Part shown: piece by piece, positions 39,142 through 39,744 of the stretch
How the letters are laid out: the number at the start of each line of letters is the position of its first letter
Position numbering within the stretch: position 1 is the stretch's first letter
NCBI GenBank assembly: GCA_023435335.1
Contig: JAEYRU010000222.1
Span: 1 to 39,744, forward strand
Length of the DNA stretch: 39,744 nt
From: Pseudomonadota bacterium
GTDB taxonomy: Bacteria > Pseudomonadota > Alphaproteobacteria > Rhizobiales > Rhizobiaceae
Direction of reading: 5' to 3'
Notes under the pieces: generated by a model
Databases searched by the model: none
Seen by the model: only the letters and a program-made list of their open reading frames with translations
What the model was told of the DNA's origin: nothing
Program-made: the position numbers and the translations under genes

Positions 39142-39744
39142 ATGAGCGATCCCATGGAGACCGCGGGGGCCGAAAGCAACGTACGCCGCCTTTCAGACGC
39201 CGTTCGCGAGGTGAAGAACGCGATGGCCGACCGCGACGATGTCGTGGTCGAGCTGCGCGAGGCCGAACGGGCGCGGCTGGAGTTGCTGGCCCAGGAACTG
39301 CAGAGCGTGATCGCCGATGCGCCGTACGAGCATCCTGCCTTCGACTTCGCGATTTCGTCGGGCGCGCGGCCGCGCTTCTGGATCGATGCGGTGGCGTATG
39401 TGAGCATGGGGCGCGACAGACGCACCTATCGCTTCGTGCGCGATACCCGCATGGGGCGTGTCGTGCTGGCCGAGTCGACAGAGATCAAGCCGGTTGCCGA
39501 CATGGTCACACGCTATGCGGCCGAGCGCATTGTCGAGCGGCAGCGCGAGCTGGAAGGCCCGCGTCCGCTGGATCTGGAAGCAAAGGCGGATACCGCCGGC
39601 GTGGCGGTGCCCCCGGCGCGCGAGCGCAATCGCGCCGGCGAGTTCCTCTCCAATTTCGCCTTGCTGATGATGGGCGTACTGGTGGGCGTCGTGGTGACCC
39701 TGGCGTTCCTGCGCGACCGCGTTCCGGAACTGTTGAACCTGTTC
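39142..39744 (+). CDS. Conserved membrane protein with coiled N-terminus, 3' end outside window
   Basis: A 201-codon open frame running off the right edge without a stop, starting MSDPMETAGAESNVRRLSDA. GGAG lies 4-5 nt before the ATG (GAGCCGGAGCCTG). The first 55 residues are charged and helical (VRRLSDAVREVKNAMADRDD), followed by a small mixed part (FDFAISSGARPRFWIDAVAYVSMGRDRRTYRF) and, near residues 172-190, one membrane segment (FALLMMGVLVGVVVTLAF). Similar unnamed proteins occur in rhizobia, from memory. Codon composition is like neighbouring genes. The function is unknown; the 125-bp upstream gap holds TTAACC-type sites. Confidence 0.75.
   Translation, partial: MSDPMETAGAESNVRRLSDAVREVKNAMADRDDVVVELREAERARLELLAQELQSVIADAPYEHPAFDFAISSGARPRFWIDAVAYVSMGRDRRTYRFVRDTRMGRVVLAESTEIKPVADMVTRYAAERIVERQRELEGPRPLDLEAKADTAGVAVPPARERNRAGEFLSNFALLMMGVLVGVVVTLAFLRDRVPELLNLF

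Overview
The window (39.7 kb, high GC, very dense coding) reads as chromosomal backbone of an alphaproteobacterium of the order Hyphomicrobiales (Rhizobiales), most likely a Mesorhizobium-like member of the Phyllobacteriaceae. The pointers are a full-length CtrA beside a FliJ-type gene, ChpT with a DUF1134 (EipA) neighbour, a choXWV choline transporter like that of Sinorhizobium, a fused trpE(G) gene behind a three-Trp leader peptide, and the split LigD ligase and polymerase genes usual in rhizobia. I see no rRNA, tRNA, CRISPR array, insertion sequence or prophage. Species placement is an inference.

Layout. Positions 1-900: the 5' part of a minus-strand hypothetical gene, then a gene-free stretch filled with GGGTCCCGG...CCGGGATGACG palindromic repeats. 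905-3650: patatin-like phospholipase, fliJ-like gene, and ctrA with a long AT-rich promoter region carrying four GANTC sites. 3739-7506: an aldo/keto reductase, then a likely acyl-CoA block (short-chain dehydrogenase, alpha-methylacyl-CoA racemase) and a HugZ-like flavin/heme protein. 7647-12285: ArsR regulator, SpoU RNA methyltransferase, membrane-anchored coiled-coil protein with a perfect CtrA box, eipA, chpT and a CheY-like receiver. 12310-15792: a YciI protein and the choline ABC transporter. 16000-17110: thymidine kinase and a cytochrome c.

17251-23995 is the least understood part: five co-directional genes (long coiled-coil protein, unknown protein, AAA+ ATPase with an unusual N-terminal half, unknown protein, DUF2333 membrane protein). 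None has a function I can name, and together they look like one membrane-linked AAA+ machine. This is the best candidate for an undescribed system here.

24272-30781: formate-tetrahydrofolate ligase, a MarR regulator divergent from cytochrome b561 over two palindromic operators, DUF4342, a PAP2 phosphatase, a small heme-copper-oxidase-like membrane protein, and the two-gene NHEJ-type ligase and polymerase. 30789-39744: trpL and attenuator, trpE(G), a cation diffusion facilitator, an AbrB-family membrane protein, an L,D-transpeptidase lipoprotein, a putative leucine leader peptide with four tandem Leu codons, leuA, an alpha/beta hydrolase, and a conserved membrane protein that runs off the right edge.

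Two regulatory themes stand out. First, cell-cycle control: CtrA and its phosphotransferase ChpT lie within 8.3 kb of each other, and CtrA-type (TTAA-N7-TTAA, TTAACCAT) and CcrM-type (GANTC) sites lie near several genes. Second, amino-acid attenuation: the trp and the putative leu leader peptides each begin about 8 nt after a matching -35/-10 pair, so both are probably translated from leaderless transcripts.
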